The notes under the pieces: generated by a model
Databases searched by the model: none
Told to the model about the DNA's origin: nothing
Seen by the model: only the letters and a program-made list of their open reading frames with translations
Origin: Thiohalocapsa marina
GTDB lineage: Bacteria; Pseudomonadota; Gammaproteobacteria; Chromatiales; Chromatiaceae
Direction of reading: 5' to 3'
DNA length: 55,306 nucleotides
Assembly (NCBI RefSeq): GCF_008632335.1
Contig: NZ_VWXX01000024.1
Coordinates: forward strand, 1-55,306
Shown: positions 10,880-20,700 of the stretch, piece after piece
Layout of the letters: each line of letters opens with the position of its first letter
Numbering within the stretch: position 1 is the first letter of the stretch
Position numbers and translations under genes: made by a program

Positions 10880-11658
10880 CACGAGGTCTCCGGCTGCATC
10901 GCCAGGCTGGCGTGGGCGCCGGCGTGGGCGCCGGCGTGATCGTCGGCGTAGGGGGCGGCGTCGGCAGTTGGACCGCCGATCGGGCTGCCAGTCGGATCAA
11001 CGACCGGATCAGCGTCCGGGTTGGCGGCCGGCATGCTGTAGAGCCGGTCACCCTGCTGCTGCACGAACAGCAGGGTGTTGCGGACCGCGTGGACCACCGA
11101 GCGTGGCGTGATGGTGGCACCGGTGAACTGGTCGAACTCGCCGCCGTCGCGCTTCACGTGCCACTTGTCCGGCGTTGGATCGTTGAGGGACTTGTTGGTG
11201 AACTGCTCGATGATCCAGTCGTCCTTGCGCTCGTCGATCTTGTCGCCGAGGCCTGGCGTTTCGTGGTGCTCCAGCACCCGCACCCCGCCCAGGGTGCCGT
11301 CCGCCAGCACCGAGACCAGCAGGCGGATCGGTCCGGCATAGCCGTCCGGCACCACGGGCTTCAGGATCACCGCCACCGGCTGTTCGCCGTCGCGCACGCG
11401 GTAGACCTCGGTGGCGGCGGCCCCGAGCAGGGCCGGATCGCTGACCGTGATGCTGTCGGCGAGGGGATCGTTCTGCACCCGTCCCGCCGGCACGATGGAG
11501 CGGAGCTTGGCCAGCATCGCCTCGCGCTGGTTCTCCGCGATGCGGGCATCCGTCATGGCGTGGGTGACCGCCACCAGGCCGACGCCGCCCACGGCAAAGC
11601 CGCCCAGGATCAGCGCCGCCACAAGTACAGGGACCTTTTTCATTGCATCTCTACTCAT
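10879..11658 (-). CDS. rnfG: Ion-translocating oxidoreductase complex subunit RnfG
   Basis: Rnf subunit with one N-terminal membrane span ([21 protein letters not shown]) and a periplasmic FMN-binding domain. The covalent FMN site S/TGAT is present as [15 protein letters not shown] at about residues 179-193. The C-terminus carries an unusual alanine- and histidine-rich tail. Two starts are possible, 11658 (MSRDAMKK) and 11643 (MKKVPV); neither has a strong ribosome-binding site. It is separated from rnfD by 108 bases, the largest gap in the operon, and that gap holds a dispersed repeat. Confidence 0.92.
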   Translation of the reverse strand: MSRDAMKKVPVLVAALILGGFAVGGVGLVAVTHAMTDARIAENQREAMLAKLRSIVPAGRVQNDPLADSITVSDPALLGAAATEVYRVRDGEQPVAVILKPVVPDGYAGPIRLLVSVLADGTLGGVRVLEHHETPGLGDKIDERKDDWIIEQFTNKSLNDPTPDKWHVKRDGGEFDQFTGATITPRSVVHAVRNTLLFVQQQGDRLYSMPAANPDADPVVDPTGSPIGGPTADAAPYADDHAGAHAGAHASLAMQPETS

Positions 11659-11670
11659 TCTGAAGAAGAC

Positions 11671-11726
11671 GCTGATTGATGGGCCTCCTGGCCAAAAATC
11701 AGCACGCGATTCGAAAACGCGGTTTC
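11671..11726. repeat. Dispersed repeat, copy A, between rnfD and rnfG
   Basis: A 56-base sequence starting GCTGATT and ending ACGCGGTTTC. It closely matches 32656-32711, with the last 32 bases identical. The first part can fold as GCTGATT...AATCAGC. Homology to the second copy stops after GGTTTC. It sits in the only substantial gap inside the otherwise overlapping rnf operon, where a structured insert could affect the relative level of rnfG and rnfE. Confidence 0.75.
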
Positions 11727-11766
11727 GGCTTTCGCGGGTTGTCTGTTGATCAGGCCGCGCCGGCGA

Positions 11767-12837
11767 TCAGGTCCGTTTCTGGCCGAGCTTGTGCCCGAAC
11801 ACCCGCGGCTGGGTATAGTGATCGATGGTCGGGGCGGCGATGTTCAGCAGCAAGACCGCGAAGGCGACGGCGTCCGGATAGCCGCCCCAGGTGCGGATGA
11901 TGAATACCAGTGCGCCGATGGCCGCGCCGTAGATCAACTGGCCGCGCCGGGTGGTGCAGGCGCTGACCGGATCGGTGGCGATGAAGAAGGCGCCAAAGAT
12001 CGCCGCCCCGGAGAACAGGTGGAACGCCGGCGATGGGTGGGTCTGGGGGTCCAGCAGCCAGAACAGGCCCGCCATCACCAGCAGGCCGGCCAGGAATGCC
12101 GCCGGGATGTGCCAGGTGATCACCCGCCGCCACAGCAGGTACAGGCCGCCCAGCAGGAACCAGTTGCCCACCCACTCCCAGCCGCGACCGCCGAAGTCGC
12201 CCCAGAGCGGACTCTGGCGGATGACGTCGATGGTCGAGCCCTGATCGAGTAGCGTGCGCATCTCGTCCAGCGGCGTTGCGGTGCTGATGGCGTCCCAGTC
12301 CAGTCCGGCGGGCAGGGCGCCGGTGAAGATGAGCCGTGCCGACTCCATGAACGACAGTCCCACCACGCCGCGCGCCTCCAGCAGGGCCGGCACATCCGGT
12401 GGCAGCCAGCTGGTGGTGGCCACCGGATAGGAGATCAGCAGGAAGACATAGCCCGCCATGGCCGGGTTGAAGGGGTTGTAGCCCATGCCGCCGTAGAGCT
12501 GCTTGACGATGACGATCGCAAACAGGATGCCGAGCAGGGTCAGCCACCAGGGCAGTGTCGGCGGCACCGTCAGCGCGAACAGCAGTGCCGTCACCACGGC
12601 GCTGTAGTCGCGGATCGCCGGCAGGGCGGGGCGCCCGCGTAGCTTCATCACTGTCGCCTCGGCCAGGACCGCGAACACAACCGCCAGCGCCATGTTGATC
12701 AGCACGCCCCAGCCGAAGAACCAGACCAGGGCCGCGGTCCCCGGCACCAGCGCCAGGCAGACCTGCAGCATGATCCAGTCCACGCGGTTGTTGCGGGCGC
12801 CGTGGGGCGACGAGGTGATGGTCGGGCCCGCGGACAT
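11767..12837 (-). CDS. rnfD: Ion-translocating oxidoreductase complex subunit RnfD
   Basis: Multi-span Rnf subunit related to NqrB, 356 aa. A covalent FMN is expected on the threonine of an S(T)GAT-like motif; here the matching segment reads DAISTATPLDEM, so T188 is retained but the glycine is alanine. Other family segments are GGMGYNPFNPAMAGYVFLL and the late GAFFIATDPVSACTTRRG. The ATG at 12837 overlaps the rnfC stop by one base, so translation is coupled. Membrane spans are seen from about residue 22 to 110, and again from about 215 to 340. Confidence 0.95.
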   Translation of the reverse strand: MSAGPTITSSPHGARNNRVDWIMLQVCLALVPGTAALVWFFGWGVLINMALAVVFAVLAEATVMKLRGRPALPAIRDYSAVVTALLFALTVPPTLPWWLTLLGILFAIVIVKQLYGGMGYNPFNPAMAGYVFLLISYPVATTSWLPPDVPALLEARGVVGLSFMESARLIFTGALPAGLDWDAISTATPLDEMRTLLDQGSTIDVIRQSPLWGDFGGRGWEWVGNWFLLGGLYLLWRRVITWHIPAAFLAGLLVMAGLFWLLDPQTHPSPAFHLFSGAAIFGAFFIATDPVSACTTRRGQLIYGAAIGALVFIIRTWGGYPDAVAFAVLLLNIAAPTIDHYTQPRVFGHKLGQKRT

Positions 12838-14552
12838 CAGCGTGTCTCTCCGGCGTTGGTTTCCTGGCCCGCGTTGGCCGTTGGCGGCGGGCTTGCTGCG
12901 GGGTCGGCGGTTGCGGCCTTGGCCTGGCGACGCTCGGCGGCGCGTTTGCGAGCGGCCTCGATGGCGGCCTGCCGGTCTGCGTGCTGGCTCGCCGTTTTGG
13001 TGCCCGCCACAGCGCCGGTCTTGGCGCCAGTTCGGGCGCCGGCCTTCGCACCGGCGGCGGTGGCCTTGGCGGGCGCCGCAGCCTTCTTCTGCCGCAGTCG
13101 GGCCTGGCGTTCGCGCTCCAGGCGCTGCAGGCGGGCCTCACGGGCGGCGTGGCGCTGGCGGGCGTGCTCGGCAGCCTGCTTTTCGCGTTCCCGCGCCCAG
13201 CTCTCGGTCTTGGCGTAGCGGTAGTACTGCACCAGCGGGATGTGCGACGGGCAGACCAGGGCGCAGCAGCCGCATTCGATGCAGTCGAACAGGTTGTAGT
13301 CCTGCACCTTGTCCAGGTCCTTCGCCCGCGCATGCCAGTAGAGTTGCTGCGGCAGCAGCCTGGCGGGGCACACCTCGGCGCAGCGCCCGCAGCGGATGCA
13401 GGGCTGCGCCGGACCCGGATCCGGACTTTCCGCCGAAGTCAGGGCGAGGACGCAGTTCAGCGACTTGGTGACGGGGATGGCGTCGGACTCGACCGCGTAG
13501 CCCATCATCGGCCCGCCGATGACCAGTCGGGCCTGGTCCGGCCGATAGCCGCCGCTGGCCGCCACCAAGGCCGCCGCTGGGGTGCCGATACGCACCCGGA
13601 AGTTGCGCGGATGCGCCACGCCGCGCCCGCTGACGGTGACCAACCGCTCGATCAGCGGCCGTCCGCGCAGGACCGCATCGGCCACCGCCATGGCCGTGCC
13701 GACGTTCTGCACCAGCAGGCCGATCCGGGCCGGGATGTCGTGGCTGGGCACTTCCTTGCCGGTCAGTATCCGGATGAGTTGTTTTTCCCCGCCGCTGGGG
13801 TACAGGGTGGGGATGCACACCACCTCGATCAGCCGCTCCAGGCCTGCCGCCGACACCGCCTGGCGCATGGCCGCGATGGCCTCGGGCTTGTTGTCCTCGA
13901 TGCCCACCAGGCAGCGCCGGGCGTCGAGGATGTGCAGCATGATGTGCACGCCATCGATGATGTCCGCGGCGTGCTCGCGCATCAGCCGGTCGTCGCAGGT
14001 GATGTAGGGCTCGCACTCGGCGCCGTTGATGATCAGCGTCTCCACCGGGTGCTCTCCCCCCGGGGCGAGCTTGACGTCGGCCGGAAAGGACGCGCCGCCC
14101 ATGCCGACGATCCCGCTCTGGCGGATCCGCTGGCGCAGGTCGTCCGCGGCGGTCTGCTTGAACGCAGGAATCGGCGGCGGCAATTCGGCCCACTGGTCCA
14201 GTCCGTCGGCGTCGATGATCACGCAGGGCGCCTGCAGCCCGGACGGATGCGGCACCGCCCGCGGCTCGATGGCCGTGACCACGCCCGAGGTGGACGCATG
14301 CACCGGGGCGCTGACAGGACCCTGGGGCTCGCCGATCACCTGCCCCGTACGGACCCGATCGCCCACCGCGACACAGGCCCGGGCCGGGGTGCCGATGTGC
14401 TGCTGCAACGGGATCACCAGCTGGCTCGGCAGCGGCAGAGGTGCCGCGGGCTCCGTGTTGGACAGGGTCTTTTCGTCTGGCAGGTGCAGGCCGCCGTGAA
14501 ACTGCCACAGCTTGCGCTGGCGGGAGCCGGCATGGAAAGGGATGAAGTTCAT
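12837..14552 (-). CDS. rnfC: Ion-translocating oxidoreductase complex subunit RnfC
   Basis: Peripheral Rnf subunit proposed to bind NADH, FMN and two 4Fe-4S clusters. The N-terminal RnfC barrel-sandwich region begins KLWQFHGGLHLPDEK. The nucleotide/FMN region includes GIVGMGGASFPADVKL and the INGAECEPYITCDDRLM segment. Two ferredoxin motifs are present, CIRCGRCAEVCP (about 385) and CIECGCCALVCPS (about 422). After residue 440 comes a charged Ala/Arg/Lys-rich tail of about 125 residues. Length is 571 aa from the ATG at 14552; a longer frame to 14624 is not needed. Confidence 0.95.
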   Translation of the reverse strand: MNFIPFHAGSRQRKLWQFHGGLHLPDEKTLSNTEPAAPLPLPSQLVIPLQQHIGTPARACVAVGDRVRTGQVIGEPQGPVSAPVHASTSGVVTAIEPRAVPHPSGLQAPCVIIDADGLDQWAELPPPIPAFKQTAADDLRQRIRQSGIVGMGGASFPADVKLAPGGEHPVETLIINGAECEPYITCDDRLMREHAADIIDGVHIMLHILDARRCLVGIEDNKPEAIAAMRQAVSAAGLERLIEVVCIPTLYPSGGEKQLIRILTGKEVPSHDIPARIGLLVQNVGTAMAVADAVLRGRPLIERLVTVSGRGVAHPRNFRVRIGTPAAALVAASGGYRPDQARLVIGGPMMGYAVESDAIPVTKSLNCVLALTSAESPDPGPAQPCIRCGRCAEVCPARLLPQQLYWHARAKDLDKVQDYNLFDCIECGCCALVCPSHIPLVQYYRYAKTESWAREREKQAAEHARQRHAAREARLQRLERERQARLRQKKAAAPAKATAAGAKAGARTGAKTGAVAGTKTASQHADRQAAIEAARKRAAERRQAKAATADPAASPPPTANAGQETNAGETR

Positions 14553-14583
14553 AACGGGGTCTGCTCGCAGCCGTTCGCCCGGA

Positions 14584-15222
14584 TCACGCGGCGGGCCGAT
14601 GGGCGTCGTCTGGCGGGCCCACATCCGGCACGGCGGCTTGCGGCTGCCACTGCCCTGATGGGTTCGCTGACTGGTTCACAGGCTGGCGCGTCGGCCGCGG
14701 CACGGGATAGGGCCACTTCCAGGTCGCGGTGGTCTCCGGGACCGGCTCCAGGTGGATGCAGTCCACCGGGCAGGGGTCGATGCAGAGCCCGCAGCCGGTG
14801 CATTCGCTGGCGATGATGCCGTGCAGCTGCTTGGCGGCCCCGACGATGGCGTCCACCGGGCAGGCCTGGAGGCACTTGGTGCAGCCGATGCAGGCCTGTT
14901 CGTCGACGATGGCCACCATGGCCGGCGGCGCCGCCTGGGCGTCGACCTCCACCGGCTCGCGACCCAGCAAGTCCGCCAGGGCCAGCATGGTGGCTTCGCC
15001 GCCGGGGGCGCAGCCGTTGATCTCTGCCTCACCGGCGGCCACGGCCTCGGCATAGGGGCGGCAGCCCGGATAGCCGCACTGGCCGCACTGGCTCTGGGGC
15101 AGCAGCGCGTCGATCTGGTCCGCGATGGGGTCGCCTTCCACCCGGAAGCGGATGGCCGAATAGCCCAGCAGCAGCCCGAACAACGACGCCAGGGCAGCGA
15201 TGGCGGCAATGGGGATCAGCAT
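14584..15222 (-). CDS. rnfB: Ion-translocating oxidoreductase complex subunit RnfB
   Basis: Ferredoxin-type Rnf subunit, anchored by an N-terminal span (residues 2-22) and facing the cytoplasm. A CxxCxxxxC cluster motif ([17 protein letters not shown]) lies near residues 46-53, and two 4Fe-4S motifs follow, [15 protein letters not shown] and [15 protein letters not shown]. These pass electrons toward the membrane subunits. The last 40 residues form a Pro/Gln-rich extension. Length is 212 aa. rnfC starts 31 bases downstream. Confidence 0.95.
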   Translation of the reverse strand: MLIPIAAIAALASLFGLLLGYSAIRFRVEGDPIADQIDALLPQSQCGQCGYPGCRPYAEAVAAGEAEINGCAPGGEATMLALADLLGREPVEVDAQAAPPAMVAIVDEQACIGCTKCLQACPVDAIVGAAKQLHGIIASECTGCGLCIDPCPVDCIHLEPVPETTATWKWPYPVPRPTRQPVNQSANPSGQWQPQAAVPDVGPPDDAHRPAA

Positions 15223-15264
15223 GGCAAAGTCCTGACCGGTCGGGAGATGTGTCGCCGCGTCATG

Positions 15265-15846
15265 TCAGATCACCACCAGTCCGGCGAACCCCATGAAGGC
15301 CAGCGACATCAGGCCGGCGGAGATCAACGCGATCGCCCCTCCCTGGAATGGCTCGGGCACGTCCGCCACCGCGACCCGCTCGCGCATGGCGGCGAACAGC
15401 ACCAGCACCAGCGAGAAGCCCAGCGCCGCGCCGAAGCCGTACAGGGCCGACTCCAGAAACCCGCGCTGTTCCTGCAGGTTCAGCAGGGCCACCCCCAGCA
15501 CGGCGCAGTTGGTGGTGATCAGCGGCAGGAAGATGCCCAGCACCTGATACAGTACCGGGCTGGTCTTGTGCATCACGGTCTCCGTGAACTGCACCACTAC
15601 GGCGATCACCAGGATGAAGGCGATGGTGCGCAGGTACTCGATACCCAGCGGCACCAGCATGAACTCGTTGACCAGCCAGGAGGTGACGGACGACAGCGTC
15701 AGCACGAACGTGGTCGCCAGGCCCATGCCGATGGCGGTTTCCAGCTTCTTGGAGACGCCCATGAACGGGCACAGGCCAAGAAACTTGACCAGCACGAAAT
15801 TGTTGACCAGCACCGTGCCGACCAGGATGAGGGCGTATTCTGTCAT
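15265..15846 (-). CDS. rnfA: Ion-translocating oxidoreductase complex subunit RnfA
   Basis: First gene of the rnf operon. A six-span membrane protein of 193 aa, paralogous to RnfE and with inverted topology. Family features are the N-terminus [20 protein letters not shown], the segment [20 protein letters not shown] and [16 protein letters not shown]. The conserved cysteines in GLCPF and TNCAV are thought to hold an intramembrane iron-sulfur centre shared with RnfE. The start at 15846 matches family N-termini; the frame upstream of it is not supported. Confidence 0.96.
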   Translation of the reverse strand: MTEYALILVGTVLVNNFVLVKFLGLCPFMGVSKKLETAIGMGLATTFVLTLSSVTSWLVNEFMLVPLGIEYLRTIAFILVIAVVVQFTETVMHKTSPVLYQVLGIFLPLITTNCAVLGVALLNLQEQRGFLESALYGFGAALGFSLVLVLFAAMRERVAVADVPEPFQGGAIALISAGLMSLAFMGFAGLVVI

Positions 15847-15911
15847 CGATTCCCAGAGCCAACGACCATCAGCGTTCGGTTGGGGAAACCGATCGCCGAA
15901 CGCAAACGGGT

Positions 15912-15940
15912 ATAATAGGGCGCGGGGTGCAACGCAACAA
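15912..15940 (-). promoter_or_regulatory. Predicted sigma-70 promoter of the rnf operon
   Basis: On the minus strand TTGTTG (15935-15940) is followed after 17 bases by TATTAT (15912-15917), about 65 bases before the rnfA start. The same AT-rich core read on the plus strand gives TATAAT at 15911-15916 and could serve thiE, though no good -35 accompanies it. Back-to-back use of one core by rnfA and thiE is possible. Confidence 0.5.
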
Positions 15941-16042
15941 CCGCAGCAGGCGCAAGGATAGCGCCGGCATTGCTGCAGCAAAAGGGTATCAGCCGCGACA
16001 GTGATGGGCGTTGATGCTCATCATCCGGTCATCAGGTATTCA

Positions 16043-16741
16043 ATGTCTCCTCCAAACGAAGCCGCCGTGAAACCGACGCTCGACCTGTCCGTCTATCTGG
16101 TGACCGATCCTGTGCTCTGCGCCGCGCGGGGTGTCATCGACACGGCCGTCGCCGCCGTGCGCGGTGGCGTCCGCGTCGTGCAATTGCGCGACAAGCAGGC
16201 CAGCGATGTCGAGCTGATCCGGCAGGGCCGTGCGCTCAAGCAGGCCCTGACCGGCTCGGGCGCCCTGCTCATCATCAACGACCGCCTGGAGGTGGCCGCG
16301 GCCGTCGGTGCCGACGGCCTGCACATCGGCCAGGACGACGGCGACGCCCAGGCGGCCCGCGAGCGCCTCGGCGACCAGGCCATCATCGGTCGCTCCATCC
16401 AGACGCCGGAGCATGCCGCGGCAGTGGAGCGCGACAGCGTCGACTATGTCGGCATCGGGCCGGTCTTCGCCACCGGCACCAAGCCCGACCATTCCCGGCC
16501 GCTGGGGTTCGACGGCCTCGCCCGCATGTGCGCCCTCAGCCCGGTGCCCGTGGTGGCCATCGGCGGACTCGGCATGCCGCACTGCCAGTCGGTGTTCCAG
16601 GCCGGTGCCCAGGGCCTGGCAGTGGTCTCCGCCATCTGCGGCGCGCCTGATCCCGAGGCCGCCGCCCGTGCCTTGGTCGAGGCCGCCCGGAGCGCCGGTT
16701 CGGCAGGGCGGCCCGCACCGCCATTCAGCATGGCTGACTGA
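16043..16741 (+). CDS. thiE: Thiamine-phosphate synthase
   Basis: Joins HMP-pyrophosphate and thiazole phosphate to give thiamine monophosphate. TIM-barrel signatures are VVQLRDK near the start, LLIINDRLEVAAAVGADGLHIGQDD in the middle, the pyrophosphate-binding IIGRS and YVGIGPVFATGTK, and a late VVAIGG. The ATG at 16043 gives 232 aa and a normal N-terminus; the frame begins at a GTG at 16001. No THI-box riboswitch is apparent upstream. thiD, the preceding enzyme in the pathway, is 224 bases downstream on the same strand. Confidence 0.95.
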   Translation: MSPPNEAAVKPTLDLSVYLVTDPVLCAARGVIDTAVAAVRGGVRVVQLRDKQASDVELIRQGRALKQALTGSGALLIINDRLEVAAAVGADGLHIGQDDGDAQAARERLGDQAIIGRSIQTPEHAAAVERDSVDYVGIGPVFATGTKPDHSRPLGFDGLARMCALSPVPVVAIGGLGMPHCQSVFQAGAQGLAVVSAICGAPDPEAAARALVEAARSAGSAGRPAPPFSMAD

Positions 16742-16910
16742 GCGGGCTGGGTGTCGCCTGATGTCTCGCAGGTGATCGCTACCAGCGCCCACACTCGATC
16801 AGAACGCATTGCGCATGCTGTCAGCACGCCGACTGCATTGCGGTATTTCATGAACTGTCACGGAATGAGAGCGATGTTATCCGCACGATGGCATTGCAGT
16901 ATCATGTACA

Positions 16911-16939
16911 CTGTCACCTTATTGTTGGTTAAATATACT
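16911..16939 (+). promoter_or_regulatory. Candidate thiD promoter
   Basis: CTGTCA at 16911-16916 and TATACT at 16934-16939 are separated by 17 bases and lie 27 bases before thiD. The surrounding sequence is AT-richer than the rest of the window. The match to consensus is four of six at -35 and five of six at -10. It would let thiD be expressed apart from thiE. Confidence 0.4.
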
Positions 16940-16965
16940 GTCCCTGGAAGTGTGAGGGCATTGCC

Positions 16966-17775
16966 ATGACCGTGAACATCCTCAGCATTGCCGGGTCGGA
17001 CCCGTCCGGCGGTGCCGGCATCCAGGCGGACATCAAGGCGATCTCCGCCAACGGCGCCTATGCCATGGCGGTGATCACCGCACTGACGGCGCAGAACACC
17101 CGCGGCGTGGTGGCAGTACGGCTGCTGGAGCCGGATCTGGTGGCGGCGCAGATCGATGCGGTGTTCGACGATATCCGCGTGGATGCGGTCAAGATCGGCA
17201 TGATCGGCACGGCCGCCATTGCCGAGGCGGTGGCAGAGGCCTTGCAGCGCCATGCCGCTCGCAACGTGGTACTGGATCCGGTGATGGTCGCCAAGGGTGG
17301 CGATCGCCTGCTGGCAGCGGAGGCCACCGAGGCCCTGATCGCGCGTCTGCTGCCCCTGGCCGATGTGCTGACGCCCAATCTGCCCGAGGCCGCGGCCCTG
17401 CTCGGCATTGCCGAGCCGCAGCACCGCGACGCCATGCCGGAGCTGGCCGAACGGCTGTGCGCCCTGGGGCCGCGTAACCTGCTGCTCAAGGGCGGTCATC
17501 TGCCGGCGGAAGATAGTCCGGACTACCTGCATACCGCCTCCGGCGGCCACTGGCTGGACGGGCCGCGCCTGCCCACCCGCAACACCCACGGCACCGGCTG
17601 CACCCTGTCCTCGGCCCTGGCGACGCACCTGGCTCGCACTGCCGATCCGCTGGCGGCGGCGCAGCGGGCCAAGCGCTATGTGGCGGGGGCCATTGCCCAT
17701 GCCGACGCGCTCCAGGTGGGTTCGGGTCATGGCCCGACCCATCACTTTCACGCCCTGTGGCGGTCTGCGGACTGA
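16966..17775 (+). CDS. thiD: Hydroxymethylpyrimidine/phosphomethylpyrimidine kinase
   Basis: Ribokinase-fold kinase that phosphorylates HMP and then HMP-P, giving the pyrimidine substrate of ThiE. The N-terminus MTVNILSIAGSDPSGGAGIQ binds substrate, VVLDPVMVAKGGD is conserved, and the C-terminal NTHGTGCTLSSALA carries the anion-hole glycines and catalytic aspartate region (here GTGC-type). Length 269 aa is normal. Its last 28 bases overlap, tail to tail, the end of the 1210-aa membrane protein gene on the other strand. Confidence 0.95.
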   Translation: MTVNILSIAGSDPSGGAGIQADIKAISANGAYAMAVITALTAQNTRGVVAVRLLEPDLVAAQIDAVFDDIRVDAVKIGMIGTAAIAEAVAEALQRHAARNVVLDPVMVAKGGDRLLAAEATEALIARLLPLADVLTPNLPEAAALLGIAEPQHRDAMPELAERLCALGPRNLLLKGGHLPAEDSPDYLHTASGGHWLDGPRLPTRNTHGTGCTLSSALATHLARTADPLAAAQRAKRYVAGAIAHADALQVGSGHGPTHHFHALWRSAD

Positions 17776-20700
17776 TCGGGCCCGTCGGGCAGCGCGAACA
17801 GCGCCGATTCCGGCCGCTGCAGATCGACCCCGGAGCGGCCGGCGAACAGCCGCAGGTCGTCGCGGATATGCCCCCAGCAGGTGGGGCCGAGGCGTTCCGG
17901 CGGGCCTGAGAGTTCACTCTCCAGACAGATGTGACGCTGGCGCCGGAACAGGCGCACCCGCAGTTGCAAGGGTGCATCCGGCCCGGTCGTGAGCGGGGCC
18001 GGGTGCAGTTCCACCTGCAGTTCCACCAGATTGCTCGCGATGCGCGGCCGGCCGGTGGCCACCCGCTGCAGGCCGCAATCGGGGTCGCGGCAGCGCTCCC
18101 GCAGGGCGAAGGTGAACTCGCGCTCGAAGAACACGCAAAAGGCGTATTGCAGGTCTTCCAGCTGCCGCTGTAACCGGCGCAGCCGCTTGGGGTGATCCGC
18201 CTGCTCCCGGATCTGGCGCTGCAGCAGCCGACGCAGCCGGTCGAATCCCTTGGGCAGGGCGCCGCTGTGAAAGCCCCGGGTCAGCAGCGCGCGCACATCT
18301 TCGCCATGACTGCCCACGGTGGCCGGCTCCACCGCCAGCGCCACCTCGTCCTGCGCGTCGTCGCTGTCGATGTCCCTGCCCCGCAGCCCGCCCCGGTGAT
18401 TGGCCTGATACAGCTTCCAGTTCTCCTTCAGCTCCCAGACCAGGAAGCCGAACAGCCCCGGCAGCAGCAGGATGGTCAGGGTCACTAGCGGATAGGCGAT
18501 GACCTTGGGCAGCACGGATTCGCTGATGTCGATGAAGGTCGCGGTGATGGCCGGCAGGAAAGGCAGCAGCAGCTTGTGCCCGATGCTGACGATGGGGAAA
18601 TGCTTCACTGGGTTGATCTGCGGCTCCACCAGCACCGTCACATAGAACTCGATCAGTGCCTCCGCCAGGCGCCAGATCGGTGCCAGTGCGGCCTTCAGTA
18701 GCAGGCTCGGCGGGGTCTCGCCCAGGTGGTGCGTCAGGGCCTCGTCCACCCGGTGCAGCAGCTGCGAGAAGCGCCGGGAGACCTCCTTGAAGAAGTAGAT
18801 CAGCTGCTGGATCAGACCGATGAACAGCGTCTGGTTGATGCGGCGCAGATAGAGGCCGAGGTTGGTGGACAGATCATCCAGGAAGCGCCGGCCCGCGGGG
18901 GTGTTGCGTGCCAGGGTACCCAGGGCAAAGGCCAGTCCGGCCAGCCACAGGCCCGGCTCGATGGGGACCTCCTCCACCAGCACCGCCAGCGCGATGATGG
19001 GCGTCAGCGGCACCACGCCGATCAGCATGGGGGCCACCAGATTGCGCCCGAGGGCGCGCGCCAGGCCCGTCTTCAGGAATCCCGCCACCGGCGGCCAGCG
19101 CAGCAACTGGCGCACGCCGTCATACAGCACGAAGCGCAGGGTGGCGGTGAGGGCATGCCACAGGGTCCGGGCCAGGTGACGGCCGATGCCGCTGTACAGA
19201 CCGATGTTGGTCAGCAGCCCGATCAGGATGATCGCCGCCGGCGTGGTGAAGGCGAATGCGGCGTCATGGGTCGGCAGCAACGCCAGCAGCAGGTCCAGGC
19301 TCTTCAGCACCAGGTAGGCGCCGCCGAAGGGCAGCAGCAGGTGTCGCAGGATGCTGCGTCCGGGGCCGGTGCCGAACAGCGGCGCCCCCAGTTGCTGCAG
19401 TCCCTTGATGTAGAATTCGCCGGGGCGATAGACGCCGGGCAGGGCGCGGGCGGCGGTGCGGTCGAAGCGGCGCAGCCGGTCGCCGCGGAAGAACTCGCCC
19501 AGGGTGGGATCGGGCAGGCGCAGGATGTTGCGTGCGACGATATCGCGCGCATCGGTGAACTTCAGATGCCGGCGGTGCTTGATCACGTCCAGCAGTTCCA
19601 GGCGCATCTTCTGCGCCGCCACCACCTCGCGATGCCCACGCGGCACGAAATCCGCCTCGCGCATGGCCTGCTCCAGGCGCGGCATGATCTGCACATCCAG
19701 CCGGCGCGTGATGCGGCTGTTCAGCTCCTCCAGCGCCTCGCTGAAGCGCTCCAGATCGGCGATGGGCCAGGGCAGGTCTTCCAGCCGCTGGCGACCGGTC
19801 TCCAGTGCGCGCAGGGCCTTCAGCAACGGCTGGAACGGCAGCACCTGTCGCACCCGACCACGCCCCGGATGCCGCAGCCAGGGCAGCAGCCGCAGCCGCA
19901 GCCGATAGTAGTCGTAGCGCCCCTCGTACAGGACCTGGTCCAGCTGCGACAGCAGGGCCCGCGCCGACGGGCTGCCGGGCCCGCGCCGATCATCCGTCGC
20001 CAGGCGTGCCACCAGGGCATGGATCTCCCGGGCGGTGGCCGGCGGCAACTTCCACTTGGCGGCGAGCAGGTTGGCCAGCTGTTCCTCGGCGCAGGATTCG
20101 CGCTCGGCAAGGATCCGCTCCACCGCCGGCAGCGCTGACGGCGGCCTGCGCGTCAGCCGCCGGCACAGCCGCCTGGCCTCGGCGAGCCAGCGCAACGCCC
20201 GGGCGAGACGCCCGTCGAGTTCCGCCCGCTGGGCGCACGCCATGGCCCGCTCCAGCAGGTGCAGACTCAGCCGGCCCCGTGTGCCCTGGGCCGGGTCCGA
20301 CGGCGTCGGGTCTGCCGTCGTCAGCGGGCCAAAAGCCAGGTGCCGGAGGCCGGGCAGCAGCAGCACCCGAAGCAGGGCGTGCTCGCCGACATCGCGACTC
20401 CAGCCGCCGGCGCGCCGCAGCCAGCCCCGGCGTCGCCGCAGCATGAGGCCGCGCCGGATGGCGTCCAGGCAGGACTGCTCCGGCGCTGAGGGCGCCTCGG
20501 CATTGGCCTGGTCGGCCGATGCGTCAGGCGCGGTGATGGATGGCGTGACGACCGACAGGCTGTCGGATGATGCGGCATCGGGTTCGCCGGATGTCTCCAG
20601 CGCCCGCAGCACCTGGGGCAGATCCGGGTCGGATGCGGCGTAAGGCAGCGCCAGCGGCAACAATGGCGGTGTTGCAGGCAGGTCCGAGCCGGCACCGGGG

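Noticed and set aside
11989-12031. Apparent loss of the flavin threonine in RnfD at SGAAIFGAFF
   Set aside because: That segment is not the flavin site; the true motif is near residue 188 (STAT) and keeps its threonine.
15847-16042. Possible TPP riboswitch upstream of thiE
   Set aside because: The conserved THI-box elements (CUGAGA and the ACCUGA-type segment) are not found.
18726-20138. A 470-codon plus-strand frame rich in Gln and Arg opposite the 1210-aa gene
   Set aside because: Composition is that of an antisense shadow; the minus-strand gene has clear membrane spans and operon context.
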